DNA of 64,000 bases from NCBI RefSeq assembly GCF_000212695.1, contig NC_015514.1, positions 3,844,001-3,908,000 of the forward strand, written 5' to 3'. This DNA comes from Cellulomonas fimi ATCC 484. Its GTDB lineage: Bacteria > Actinomycetota > Actinomycetes > Actinomycetales > Cellulomonadaceae. Of the stretch, positions 1 to 8,186 are shown one piece after another. The notes beneath the pieces were generated by a model, which had not been told where the DNA came from, ran no database searches, and was given only the letters and a program-made list of their open reading frames with translations. A program made the position numbers and the translations under genes. Positions within the stretch are counted from its first letter, which is position 1; each line of letters opens with the position of its first letter.

Positions 1-279
1 GAGCTGACGGGCGACCTGCCTCCTCATGCGGACCCGCCCGACCGGGACGGCGACGGCGATCGGGAGCAGCCACAGCAGCACGGTCAGCGGTCCCGGGTCC
101 AGCACGAGCGCGCACCCGCCGAGGACCAGCGCGACGCCCAGGAGCAGTGCCCGTCCGCGCCGGGTCCAGAGCACGCGGCGGGACAGCACCGAGACGACGC
201 GGGCCGGGTAGCCCGCGTCGGCCGTCCACTCCCGGACGGAGATCGCCGGATCGTCGGGCGGCGGGAGCAGCGGGTGCAC
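1..279 (-). CDS. Membrane protein, 3' end cut by window edge
   Basis: The frame opens at a GTG at 279 (VHPLLPPPDDPAI...) and stays open for 93 codons to the window edge, so only the N-terminal part is seen. Residues about 46-60 and 64-78 form two hydrophobic segments (GRALLLGVALVLGG and PLTVLLWLLPIAVAV) separated by a DPGP turn, followed by basic residues. This is the pattern of a small integral membrane protein with a cytosolic N-terminus. I do not recognise a family. The start was chosen because it gives the longest frame with plausible codon use. Confidence 0.5.
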   Translation of the reverse strand, partial: MHPLLPPPDDPAISVREWTADAGYPARVVSVLSRRVLWTRRGRALLLGVALVLGGCALVLDPGPLTVLLWLLPIAVAVPVGRVRMRRQVARQL

Positions 280-343
280 GCGCGGAGCGTAGGCCCGCCG
301 GACGTCGGTCCGTGCGGCCTCCGTGTCGCGTCACCCGGACGAC

Positions 344-379
344 CGAGCGCCCGGGACCGGTCGGGGTCCCGGGCGCTCG
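344..379 (-). terminator. Hairpin terminator after the PL11 lyase gene
   Basis: Perfect 15-bp inverted repeat (344-358 with 365-379, loop 6 nt), lying 58 bases beyond the stop of the rhamnogalacturonan lyase gene. There is no T-tract, as is common for high-GC actinobacterial terminators. Confidence 0.7.
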
Positions 380-436
380 GCGGTGCGGGTGCGTCTGCCG
401 GGGAAGGGTCCGGCCCCCGCACCGAGGTCGCGCCGG

Positions 437-3022
437 TCAGTCGAGCATCGCCACGACCTGCTCGGCCTGGTGCGTCAGCGCGACGCGTGCGGCGTCGGAC
501 ACGCTGGACGTCCGCGTCCGCGGGGTGAGCGCCTTCACGAACGCCTCCAGCGAGCGGACCGCCACCTTCTCGTTGCCGTGGTCGGCCGCGAGGTCGGCGG
601 CCTTGACGGCGGCGAGCAGCACCGCGGCCACGGGTCCGCGGATCTCGCGTGCCTCGATGCGGGCCTCCAGCGACGACTGGAGCGCGTCGATGCTGCCCGG
701 CGCCCAGAGGTCCGCGACCGGCACCTGCGTGTAGTCGGTGTCCGACGCGAGGGAGAAGCCGGGGTACGACGGCTGGTTGTACGTCGTCTGCTGGCGGGCC
801 ACCTCGGCTCGGTACTGGGGGTCGTGCATGAGGGTCGCGAGCTTGTGGCCCGTCACCTCGGTGGAGACGAACAGGCGGATCGCGGAGGAGTCGGCCGTGC
901 GGACCAGGAGCTCCTCCCGCCAGTCGCCCAGGACGTCGGCGACGAGCGACGGGTTGCCCTTGGTGCCGTTGTTGGCGCGCGTGCCGGTCGCGGTGAGCAG
1001 GCGACCGCGGGACCAGTCGTCGATCGTCACGTCCTGGTCGCCCGAGCCGCCCACGATCTGCGTCGTCCCGTCGGCGGCCCACCGGATCGACTGGTTCGTG
1101 CCGGGGATGGGACCCGGGGTGAGGACGCCGGCGGCCGAGTACAGGCCGAGCGAGCTCGAGCCGCCGGGCAGCGACGCCCACGCCTCGGTGCCGCGCGTGC
1201 CGGGCAGCACGTCCCCGATCATCGAGCGGCCGGTGTCACGGCCGGAGTACACGCCGAACAGGACCTCGCCGGTCGCGGCGTCGCGCATCGCCATGCCGTA
1301 GGGCGCGAAGGTGCCGCCCTCGTGCGCGGTGAGGATCTCCAGGCCCGGGCGGTCGGGGTCGATGTCGGTCACGTGCATCGCGTCGCCGTGGCCGAGCCGC
1401 ACGACCTGGCCGGGGGCCGCGCTGCCGGCGGGCAGCGTGCCGAACGACGAGTACAGCAGCGAGCCGTCGTCGTCGATCGTCGCGGCACCGTAGACGAGCT
1501 CGTGCTTCCCGTCGGCGTCGACGTCCGCGACCGACAGCGAGTGGAAGCCCTGCGTCGTGAGGGTCCCGAACTCGGGGTCGGTGCCGTCGCGCCCGTGCGG
1601 GCCGTCGTTGAACGGGTTGGTCAGCGGCACGTGGCCGGAGTCGACGTACCAGCGCTCCTGGAGCTTCCTGCCGTCCCAGTCGTACGCGACGACGGTCGTG
1701 CGCGTGTAGTAGCCGCGCGCGAACACCGCCGACGGCGTCGTGCCGTCGAAGTAGCCGACGCCGGACAGGAACCGGTCGACGCGGTTGCCGGGCTCGATGC
1801 GGGCCATCGCGTAGTCGCCCCACAGCAGCCCGTCGTCGCCGCGCCCGGGCTTGTAGTCGACGGTCTGGAGCTCCTTGCCGGTGTCGCCGGCGAAGACCGT
1901 GAGGTACTCCGGCCCGTCGACGACGAAACCCTCGAAGTTCCGCAGCACGTTGCGCGCGCTGCGGCTCGGCGCGTAGACGTCCATGAAGTAGTCGGCGAGC
2001 GCGCGGGCGTCGGCGTCGGACAGCGGGTAGGTGTACTGCGGCGCGATCCCGAAGGCCTCCTCGAGCGTCGCGGGCCACTGGCCCGACGTGACCTCGGGAC
2101 GCGTCGACCACCCCTGGAACATCGCGACGACGTGCTCGTAGTAGCCCTGCTTGCTCAGCCGGTAGTCGGTGGTGTCGGTGACGCCGGCCTTGCGGTCGCG
2201 CTTCGGGATCGTCACGAACTTCTCGCTCGCGACGGTCCCGTCGGCGCGGTACGTCGTGATCATGGTGCCGGGGGCCGTCTTCATCATGAGCTCGGCCTTG
2301 CCGTCGCCGTCGAAGTCGTAGACGGGGAACTGCGTGTAGTGCGCGCCCGCCCGGATGTTCACGCCGAGGTCGATGCGCCACAGCTGCGTGCCGTCGAGCT
2401 CGTAGGCGTCGACGTAGACGTTGCCCGTGTACCCGACCTGGCTGACGTCCTTGGAGTTGGACGGGTCCCACTTCACGACGAACTCGTACTGCCCGTCGCC
2501 GTCGACGTCGGCCACGCTCATGTCGTTGGCCGAGTACGTGTACGCCTCGCCCACCGGCGTCACGCCGTCGGCGGGCTTGTTCAGCGGCAGGTCGACGGAG
2601 GCCTGCGTCCAGGGCGTCGCCTCGGTGCCGTCGACCTCGACGCCGTCGACGACGGCCGCGACGCGGTACCGCGACGCGGCCGTGCCGTCGGCGTCGAGGT
2701 AGTTCGTCGAGTCGGTCACGGTCGCGACCTTGGTGCCGTCGCGGTAGACCGCGAAGTCGGGGCCGGTCTGGCCCGTCGTGGTGGCACCGGTGACCTCGGG
2801 TGCGAGCAGGCGCCAGGAGAGGAACACGCCCTGCGGGGTGCTCGCGGCGACGAGGCCGCGGTCGAGGCGCTCGAGGGTGAGACGGTCCGGTCCGTCGCGG
2901 TGTGCGCCAGGTCCCGTGGCGGGCACGGGAGCGGCGGTCGCGGTCGGCACGACGAGGCAGCCGACCACCAGGGCGGCCGCTCCGGAGACCGCGAGGCGAC
3001 CGTGGATGCGGGGAAGACTCAT
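437..3022 (-). CDS. Secreted rhamnogalacturonan lyase, PL11 family
   Basis: 861 residues with a Sec signal peptide (MSLPRIHGRLAV... cleavage near ATAA-AP). PL11 enzymes cleave the rhamnose-galacturonic acid backbone of pectin rhamnogalacturonan I by beta-elimination. The sequence shows the fibronectin-like N-terminal part and then the propeller with its repeated calcium-binding loops: DVDGDGQYEFVVKWDPSNSK, DFDGDGKAELMMKT and DVDADGKHELVYG. The motif HGDAMHVTDIDPDRPGLEI is also typical of PL11. The last ~85 residues (SLEARIEAREIRGPVAA...) are helical and resemble the FIMAH-type C-terminal domain found on secreted lyases, so the protein may be anchored or paired with a partner. The start has a good ribosome binding site (AAAGGA). 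It stands alone, with a terminator downstream. Confidence 0.93.
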   Translation of the reverse strand: MSLPRIHGRLAVSGAAALVVGCLVVPTATAAPVPATGPGAHRDGPDRLTLERLDRGLVAASTPQGVFLSWRLLAPEVTGATTTGQTGPDFAVYRDGTKVATVTDSTNYLDADGTAASRYRVAAVVDGVEVDGTEATPWTQASVDLPLNKPADGVTPVGEAYTYSANDMSVADVDGDGQYEFVVKWDPSNSKDVSQVGYTGNVYVDAYELDGTQLWRIDLGVNIRAGAHYTQFPVYDFDGDGKAELMMKTAPGTMITTYRADGTVASEKFVTIPKRDRKAGVTDTTDYRLSKQGYYEHVVAMFQGWSTRPEVTSGQWPATLEEAFGIAPQYTYPLSDADARALADYFMDVYAPSRSARNVLRNFEGFVVDGPEYLTVFAGDTGKELQTVDYKPGRGDDGLLWGDYAMARIEPGNRVDRFLSGVGYFDGTTPSAVFARGYYTRTTVVAYDWDGRKLQERWYVDSGHVPLTNPFNDGPHGRDGTDPEFGTLTTQGFHSLSVADVDADGKHELVYGAATIDDDGSLLYSSFGTLPAGSAAPGQVVRLGHGDAMHVTDIDPDRPGLEILTAHEGGTFAPYGMAMRDAATGEVLFGVYSGRDTGRSMIGDVLPGTRGTEAWASLPGGSSSLGLYSAAGVLTPGPIPGTNQSIRWAADGTTQIVGGSGDQDVTIDDWSRGRLLTATGTRANNGTKGNPSLVADVLGDWREELLVRTADSSAIRLFVSTEVTGHKLATLMHDPQYRAEVARQQTTYNQPSYPGFSLASDTDYTQVPVADLWAPGSIDALQSSLEARIEAREIRGPVAAVLLAAVKAADLAADHGNEKVAVRSLEAFVKALTPRTRTSSVSDAARVALTHQAEQVVAMLD

Positions 3023-3330
3023 CGTTGAATCCTTTCAATGCGCCAGGGGGGACCCAGGAGGCACGAGCGGCCGGAGCGCCTTTGCCTCGGCCTGCCCGCG
3101 ACCGTACCGGCCAGGTCCGTGGCGGTTGAAGGCCCTGCGACCGATTCGTCGGAATCCCCCGGGTGGGAGCGTCACCACCCCGCGGAAACCGCTGTCCACA
3201 GCGCATCCCGCCGCGTCAGGCCCTGTCGCCGGGCCGAACGCCCGACGTCCTGGACGCCGCGACCTGCGCGGACGCCCACAGTTCGGACGTCGATCCGCCA
3301 TCGACGGCACATGTGCCGTACCGTGGTCGT
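3023..3330. other. Intergenic region with a 16-bp palindrome
   Basis: No gene is supported here. The region must hold the promoter of the minus-strand lyase gene and the upstream part of the first csp promoter. A perfect 16-bp palindrome (ACGGCACATGTGCCGT) lies at 3304-3319, about 12 bases before the conserved csp leader begins, and could be an operator. A shorter TTGAA-N4-TTCAA repeat overlaps the lyase ribosome binding site. Confidence 0.4.
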
Positions 3331-3484
3331 CGTAGTCGCAGTGCATCGCTTGTCATGACCGCCGGGGGCAACCCCGGCAAACGTTCTCGAGAGCTCTCTC
3401 GGCAGCGGACGGACGACACACCGTGATTCACCGGTCCCGGACACCCGGGGTTGTCACGTAACCCACCAGAGAGAAGAGAACGCC
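3331..3484 (+). promoter_or_regulatory. Long structured cspA leader, copy 1
   Basis: The 154 bases before the first csp gene share three blocks with the leader of the second csp gene (5020-5153). The first is a 24-base block (3331-3354) around CGTAGTCGC...TCGCTTGTC. The second is a hairpin at 3439-3452 (CCCGG-ACAC-CCGGG) followed by GGTTGTCA. The third is the SD region AGAGAAGAGAACG. A further hairpin, GCCGGGG-GCAA-CCCCGGC, is at 3361-3378. Long structured 5' leaders are known to control cspA translation by temperature in other bacteria. That this leader does so is inference. Confidence 0.6.
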
Positions 3485-3688
3485 ATGGCTATTGGCACCG
3501 TGAAGTGGTTCAACGCCGAGAAGGGCTTCGGCTTCATCGCCCCCGACGACGGCGGCCCGGACGTCTTCGCGCACTACTCGGCCATCGCGAGCAGCGGCTA
3601 CCGCTCGCTCGAGGAGAACCAGAAGGTGCAGTTCGACGTCACGCAGGGCCCCAAGGGCCCGCAGGCCTCGAACATCACGCCGGCCTGA
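3485..3688 (+). CDS. cspA: Cold shock protein, CspA family (copy 1)
   Basis: 67 residues, the usual single-domain length. It carries the RNA-binding motifs KGFGFI (RNP1) and DVFAHYSAI (RNP2) of the cold shock fold. These proteins bind single-stranded RNA and act as RNA chaperones in the cytoplasm. The protein differs from the product of the gene at 5154 at only four of 67 positions (2, 3, 35 and 67), and the DNA is almost as close, so the pair arose by recent duplication or is kept alike by gene conversion. The start is fixed by the SD GAGAAGAGAACG. A hairpin terminator follows. Confidence 0.97.
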   Translation: MAIGTVKWFNAEKGFGFIAPDDGGPDVFAHYSAIASSGYRSLEENQKVQFDVTQGPKGPQASNITPA

Positions 3689-3707
3689 CCCAGCGCCGTC
3701 CCTGACC

Positions 3708-3739
3708 GGGCGCCCCAGCACGCACGTGCCGGGGCGCCC
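3708..3739 (+). terminator. Hairpin terminator after cspA copy 1
   Basis: GGGCGCCCC (3708-3716) pairs with GGGGCGCCC (3731-3739). The loop itself can pair GCAC with GTGC. It lies 20 bases past the stop codon and has no T-tract. Confidence 0.65.
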
Positions 3740-3835
3740 GCGTCGTTCCCGGGTCCTCGTCGTCCTGCGTCGCGCACCCACCGCCTGCACGACCGCACAC
3801 GACCGGCCCCCGAACCGGGGCGGAGACGGACCACC

Positions 3836-4936
3836 ATGACCCAGACCCCTCCCGACGGCCCCGGGACGCGCAGCGCCACCGCGACCCGCAGCACCCGGCC
3901 GAACCCCACCAGCAGCTTCACCGCGCTGACCCGCACCGTGCAGGAGGCCGGGTACATGCGCCGGCGGTACGGCTTCTACGCCGCCCGCCTCACCGGTGCC
4001 GTGCTCGCGATGGCCGCGCTCGTCACCGCGATCGTCCTCGTGGGCGACTCCTGGTGGCAGGTGCTCGTGGCCGCCGTCGCCGCCGTGACCTTCACGCAGA
4101 TCGCGTTCCTCGGCCACGACGCCGCGCACCGGCAGATCTTCCGCTCCGGCCGCGCCAACGACTGGGCGAGCCTCGTCCTCGCCGACCTCTTCGTCGGGCT
4201 CTCGCACGGCTGGTGGCAGCGCAAGCACACGCGGCACCACGCCAAGCCCAACCAGGTGGACGCCGACCCCGACATCGACCTGCCCGTGCTCGCCTTCACA
4301 CCCGGTGACGCCGCGCGGCGCACCAACCCGCTGAGCCGCTGGTTCCTCGCCCGCCAGGGCTGGTTCTTCTTCCCCCTCCTGCTCCTCGAGGGCCTCGACC
4401 TGCACGTCGCGAGCGTGCGCCGCATCGCCCAGCCCGGCCCGCTCGAGCGCCGCTGGGTCGAGGCCGCGTTCCTGCTGGTGCGCCTCGGCGGCGGGCTCGC
4501 CCTCGTGCTCGCCGTGATGTCGCCCGGCAAGGCCGCGGTCTTCCTCGCCGTGCAGCTCGGGCTGTTCGGCCTGTACATGGGTGCGTCGTTCGCGCCCAAC
4601 CACAAGGGCATGCCGCTCGTCCCGAAGGACGCGCGCATCGACTTCCTGCGCCGCCAGGTGCTCACGAGCCGCAACATCCGCGGCGGCCGGTGGCTCGACG
4701 TCGTCATGGGCGGGCTCAACCACCAGGTCGAGCACCACCTCTTCCCGTCGATGCCGTCGGTCAGCCTGCGCCGCGTCGCGCCGATCGTCCGCGAGTACTG
4801 CGAGACGCACCAGATCCCCTACACGCAGGTGTCGCTCGCGCGCTCCTACGCGATCGTCGTCCGGCACCTCAACACCGTCGGCCTCGCGGACCGCGACCCG
4901 TTCGTCTGCCCGCTCGTCGCGGCCCACCGCGTCTGA
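3836..4936 (+). CDS. Membrane fatty acid desaturase
   Basis: 366 residues of the membrane fatty acid desaturase family, which inserts double bonds into acyl chains with a di-iron centre. Three histidine boxes are present: GHDAAH near residue 92, HTRHH near residue 134 and QVEHH near residue 300. Glutamine in place of the first histidine of the third box is typical of front-end (delta-5/6 type) and related actinobacterial desaturases. Four hydrophobic stretches surround the boxes. There is no cytochrome b5 domain. The gene sits between two cold shock genes, which fits a role in keeping membranes fluid in the cold. The regiospecificity cannot be read from the sequence. Confidence 0.93.
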   Translation: MTQTPPDGPGTRSATATRSTRPNPTSSFTALTRTVQEAGYMRRRYGFYAARLTGAVLAMAALVTAIVLVGDSWWQVLVAAVAAVTFTQIAFLGHDAAHRQIFRSGRANDWASLVLADLFVGLSHGWWQRKHTRHHAKPNQVDADPDIDLPVLAFTPGDAARRTNPLSRWFLARQGWFFFPLLLLEGLDLHVASVRRIAQPGPLERRWVEAAFLLVRLGGGLALVLAVMSPGKAAVFLAVQLGLFGLYMGASFAPNHKGMPLVPKDARIDFLRRQVLTSRNIRGGRWLDVVMGGLNHQVEHHLFPSMPSVSLRRVAPIVREYCETHQIPYTQVSLARSYAIVVRHLNTVGLADRDPFVCPLVAAHRV

Positions 4937-5019
4937 CCGGGCCGGCGCGCCCGCCCGGCGCAGGATCACCGCGCAGACAGGGGCTGCCGTTCCGCGCCGC
5001 GGTCGCGTAGCCTCTCACC

Positions 5020-5153
5020 CGTAGTCGCGTTGCCTCGCTTGTCCCGGTCGCCGGCAGGACCTGCTCCCGCCAGCCCCCGGGCGGACGACCACCGTGATTC
5101 ACCGGTCCCGTCCGTACGGGGTTGTCAGTACCGCACGCAGAGAAGAGAACGAC
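5020..5153 (+). promoter_or_regulatory. Long structured cspA leader, copy 2
   Basis: 134 bases sharing the same blocks as the leader at 3331: a 24-base block at 5020-5043, a hairpin near 5107-5120 (CCCGT-CCGT-ACGGG), GGTTGTCA and the SD AGAGAAGAGAACG. The hairpin's closing pair is T-A here and G-C in copy 1, a compensatory change that supports the stem. The middle parts of the two leaders differ in sequence and length. Confidence 0.6.
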
Positions 5154-5357
5154 ATGCCTGTTGGCACCGTGAAGTGGTTCAACGCCGAGAAGGGCTTCGG
5201 CTTCATCGCCCCCGACGACGGCGGCCCCGACGTCTTCGCGCACTACTCCGCCATCCAGTCGAGCGGCTACCGCTCGCTCGAGGAGAACCAGAAGGTCCAG
5301 TTCGACGTCACGCAGGGCCCCAAGGGCCCGCAGGCGTCCAACATCACGCCTCTCTGA
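5154..5357 (+). CDS. cspA: Cold shock protein, CspA family (copy 2)
   Basis: 67 residues, with the same KGFGFI and [12 protein letters not shown]-binding motifs as the gene at 3485 and 63 of 67 residues identical to it. It is a cytoplasmic RNA chaperone. The start has a strong SD (AGAAGAGAACG). A strong hairpin terminator follows 23 bases after the stop, so it is a single-gene unit. Differences from copy 1 are confined to residues 2, 3, 35 and the last one. Confidence 0.97.
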   Translation: MPVGTVKWFNAEKGFGFIAPDDGGPDVFAHYSAIQSSGYRSLEENQKVQFDVTQGPKGPQASNITPL

Positions 5358-5380
5358 CGTCCCACCAGGACGCACTCCGC

Positions 5381-5409
5381 GAGACCCCGGCTCCAGCGGC
5401 CGGGGTCTC
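5381..5409 (+). terminator. Hairpin terminator after cspA copy 2
   Basis: Perfect 10-bp stem (GAGACCCCGG, 5381-5390, with CCGGGGTCTC, 5400-5409) and a 9-nt loop, just past the stop codon. Confidence 0.8.
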
Positions 5410-5484
5410 GTCGCGTCCGGGCCCACCGGCCCGCGCCGCCGCGGGCCCGGACAGACGGCTACCGGCCGCCACGTCGGCGAGCGG

Positions 5485-5925
5485 TCAGCCGACGTCGCCG
5501 TCCACGTACCACCACCGGCCGCCCTCGCGGACGAACCGGCTCGTCTCGTGCAGCACGCCCCGCACGTCGCCGTCGACGTAGCGCGCCGCGAACTCCACGA
5601 CCCCCGCGTCGTCGAACGGGCCGCCCGCCTGCGTCGCCAGCACCTGGAGCCCCCGCCAGCGCACCCCGTCGTCGAGGTCGAGCCGGGCCGGCCGCGTGGA
5701 CGCGTGCCACGTCGCCCGCAGGTAGGCGGCGTCCCGGACCACGAAGGCGGTGTACCGCGAGCGCATGAGCGCCTCCGCGGTCGGCGCCGCCGCCCGCCCG
5801 GCCAGCCGCGGGCCGCAGCACTCCCCCAGCACGAGGCCCGTGCCGCACGGGCAGCGGGCGTCGTCGGCAGGCAGATCCGGTCGCGTGCCCGGCCGCGCGG
5901 CGGCCGGGGGCTCGGTCGGGGTCAT
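5485..5925 (-). CDS. YchJ-like UPF0225 protein
   Basis: 146 residues. The N-terminal CPCG-x7-CC motif (residues about 25-37) is the zinc-binding SEC-C-like signature of the YchJ/UPF0225 family. It is followed by the family motif ALMRSRYTAFVVRDAAYLRATW and an NTF2-like domain ending in GRWWYVDGD. The length matches the family (about 130-150). Its cellular role is not established; SEC-C motifs often contact ribosomes or nucleic acid. A TATCCC box six bases before the ATG suggests leaderless transcription, though the box is weaker than others in the window. Confidence 0.88.
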   Translation of the reverse strand: MTPTEPPAAARPGTRPDLPADDARCPCGTGLVLGECCGPRLAGRAAAPTAEALMRSRYTAFVVRDAAYLRATWHASTRPARLDLDDGVRWRGLQVLATQAGGPFDDAGVVEFAARYVDGDVRGVLHETSRFVREGGRWWYVDGDVG

Positions 5926-6066
5926 GCTTCGGGGATATCACCCCGGGCGCCCGTTGTCCCCGGCGCGCCCGAGGGCTAGGACGGGAGGACGGCCGTCGCG
6001 ACGGTGCGGCGCGCCGGGTGGCCGCGGGCGCCCCGCCCGGGCCGCGATGCCCTGGGGGCGATCCGC

Positions 6067-7245
6067 ATGACCCGACGTCTGCTCACCTGCATGACCCTCA
6101 CCGCGCTGGCCGTCGTCACGGCCGCCGGCGTGTCAGCCCCGGCCACGGCGGCCCCCGGACCGGTCGTGGCCTCCACACCCGGGGGCGACGACGTCCGGCA
6201 CGGCCCGCGCACCGTGCCGCAGGCCGTCGATCTCGGCACGCTCGGCGGCGCCCAGACGGTGCCGTACGCGGTCGACGCGCACGGCCGGGTCGTCGGCACG
6301 TCGCAGACCGCCGACGGCCGGTGGCACGCGTTCTCGTGGTGGCGGGGCCGGATGACCGACCTCACGCCCGGGGCGGCGAACGGTGCTGCGGTCGACGTCG
6401 ACGAGCGCGGCGGGATCGTCGTGCGGGTCACGGCCACCGCCGGCGGGCCCGAGACGTCCCGTCTCCTCGACGGGCGGCGCACCGCCGAGCTCGGCGAGGT
6501 GCGGGCGGAGCTCGTCAACGCCCACGGTCAGGTCGCGGGGCTGGTCCGCGGCGCGGACGGGACGAACCCGTTCGTCTGGACGAGCGGCACGCGCGTCGAC
6601 CTCGGGCCGGTGCCCGGGTTCGAGGGCACCAGCAGCCGGCTCGTCGACCTCGACGACCACGGGCGGGTGCTCGGCATCGGGCTCGGGCCCGAGAGCTTCG
6701 AGGTGGGGTACGTGTGGGACGGCGCGTTCACGCCGGTGGGCGACCCGTCCGCGTTCGGCGGCAACGGCGTCGTCGACCTGTCCGACTCCGGGTTCGTGCT
6801 CGGCAACGCGTACGAGGGGGGTCCGCTCCTGTGGCGGGACGGCGCGCAGCGGTGGCTCGGCCTGCCGCCGGGGTTCACGGACGCCGACCCGGTGGCCGTG
6901 GACGAGCACGGGCACGCCGTCGCGAACCTGCGGACCGACGACGGCCGGTGGCGCGCGCACCTGTGGGACGGCGACCGCTGGGTCGCGCTCGGGCCCGACG
7001 ACGTGACGACGCGCGCGACGGACCTCGACAGGCACCGCGTCGTGGGCGTCGTCGAGCGGGCGGCCGACCCCGCGCGCACGACCGCGTTCCTGCTCCAGGG
7101 CGACCGCTTCACCGAGCTCGGCGCCGGCACCTCGGGGTCGGTCGCCGCGCAGGCCCTCGCCGGCCGGTACGTGCTCGGCACGGTCACCGACGCGGACGGG
7201 CTGGTGCGCGCGGTGCTCTGGACCACCCGGGGGATGCACCACTGA
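6067..7245 (+). CDS. Secreted HAF-repeat protein
   Basis: 392 residues from the ATG at 6067. An in-frame start 21 codons upstream would bury the signal peptide, so I reject it. MTRRLLTCMTLTALAVVTAAG...ATAAP is a clear Sec signal peptide. The mature protein begins with DLGTLGGAQTVPYAVDAHG, the HAF-family extracellular repeat signature, and similar units recur to the end (AVDEHGHAVANLRTDDGRW, LLWRDGAQRW). The pattern suggests a beta-propeller-like surface or secreted protein. No enzymatic motif is visible and its function is unknown. Confidence 0.85.
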   Translation: MTRRLLTCMTLTALAVVTAAGVSAPATAAPGPVVASTPGGDDVRHGPRTVPQAVDLGTLGGAQTVPYAVDAHGRVVGTSQTADGRWHAFSWWRGRMTDLTPGAANGAAVDVDERGGIVVRVTATAGGPETSRLLDGRRTAELGEVRAELVNAHGQVAGLVRGADGTNPFVWTSGTRVDLGPVPGFEGTSSRLVDLDDHGRVLGIGLGPESFEVGYVWDGAFTPVGDPSAFGGNGVVDLSDSGFVLGNAYEGGPLLWRDGAQRWLGLPPGFTDADPVAVDEHGHAVANLRTDDGRWRAHLWDGDRWVALGPDDVTTRATDLDRHRVVGVVERAADPARTTAFLLQGDRFTELGAGTSGSVAAQALAGRYVLGTVTDADGLVRAVLWTTRGMHH

Positions 7246-7286
7246 CCGCCCGCCCGCCGGCGCGCCCGGCCTGGCAGGATCGCCAC

Positions 7287-8183
7287 GTGCGATGGAGACG
7301 CAGCCGCGTGGACCGACGGCGCCACGCCTACCTCGCGGTCGACGAGGCGGGCGACGCGGTCGAGGCCGAACGGCTCGCGCGCGCCGTCGCGCAGGAGTTC
7401 CCCGACGACGGCGCGACGTGGTTCAACCTCGGGCTGTACGCGAAGCGGCGGCACGACTGGGCGGAGAGCCTGCGGTGCAACGCCCGCGCGCTCGCGCTCG
7501 CGGACGACCCGCGCGAGGAGCCGGCGGCCTGGAACCTCGGCATCGCGGCGACGGCCCTGGGCCGCTGGGACGACGCGCGCACCGCCTGGCGCGCCTGGGG
7601 CGGCCTCGACGTGCCCGACGGGGACGGGCCACTGCGCATGAGGCTCGGCACGGCGCCCGTGCGGCTCAACCCCGACGACACCGGCGCGGGGCCGACGGCC
7701 GAGGTCGTCTGGACCGAGCGCCTGTCCCCGTGCCACGGCCGCGTGGTGAGCGTGCCGACGCCGGGCAGCCGCCACCGCCACGGCGACGTGGTGCTCATGG
7801 ACGGCGTCCCGAACGGCGAGCGGTTCGACGGGTCGCGGTGGGTCTCGGTCTTCGACGAGATCCTCGTGCTGACGCGCTCGTCGGCGCCGACCTGGACGGT
7901 CGAGGTGACCGCCCCCGCCGAGGCCGACTCGGACGCGCTGCAGCGGTCCGCCGACGACGCCGGCCTCGCGGCGGAGGACTGGACGTCGGGGCTGCGCACG
8001 CTGTGCGTCGCGTGCTCGACGGGCCGGCCCGGCGCGCACGACCACGAGCCAGCGGACAGCGGGTGGTCGCCGCGTCGCTCGGTCGCCCTCGCGGGCGCGA
8101 GCGACGCCGTCGCGGCGCTGCTCGCGGCCTGGGCGGACGCCGCCCCGGGCCGTGCGTGGGACGCGCTGCACGAGGTCGGCTGA
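7287..8183 (+). CDS. TPR-like protein of unknown function
   Basis: 298 residues from a GTG at 7287. The N-terminal third shows two to three tetratricopeptide-like helical pairs (residues about 10-95, e.g. GATWFNLGLYAKRRHDWAES and EEPAAWNLGIAATALGRWDD), which usually bind partner proteins. The rest has no recognised motif apart from a possible metal-binding CVACSTGRPGAHDHE segment near residue 240. There is no signal peptide, so it is cytoplasmic. A CAGGAT box six bases before the start suggests leaderless transcription. Confidence 0.75.
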   Translation: MRWRRSRVDRRRHAYLAVDEAGDAVEAERLARAVAQEFPDDGATWFNLGLYAKRRHDWAESLRCNARALALADDPREEPAAWNLGIAATALGRWDDARTAWRAWGGLDVPDGDGPLRMRLGTAPVRLNPDDTGAGPTAEVVWTERLSPCHGRVVSVPTPGSRHRHGDVVLMDGVPNGERFDGSRWVSVFDEILVLTRSSAPTWTVEVTAPAEADSDALQRSADDAGLAAEDWTSGLRTLCVACSTGRPGAHDHEPADSGWSPRRSVALAGASDAVAALLAAWADAAPGRAWDALHEVG

Positions 8184-8186
8184 CGC

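Noticed and set aside
323..3028. 901-codon plus-strand open frame opposite the PL11 lyase
   Set aside because: Arg/Val/Asp-rich composition of an antisense shadow in high-GC DNA, no signal peptide or motif; the minus-strand lyase has clear family motifs.
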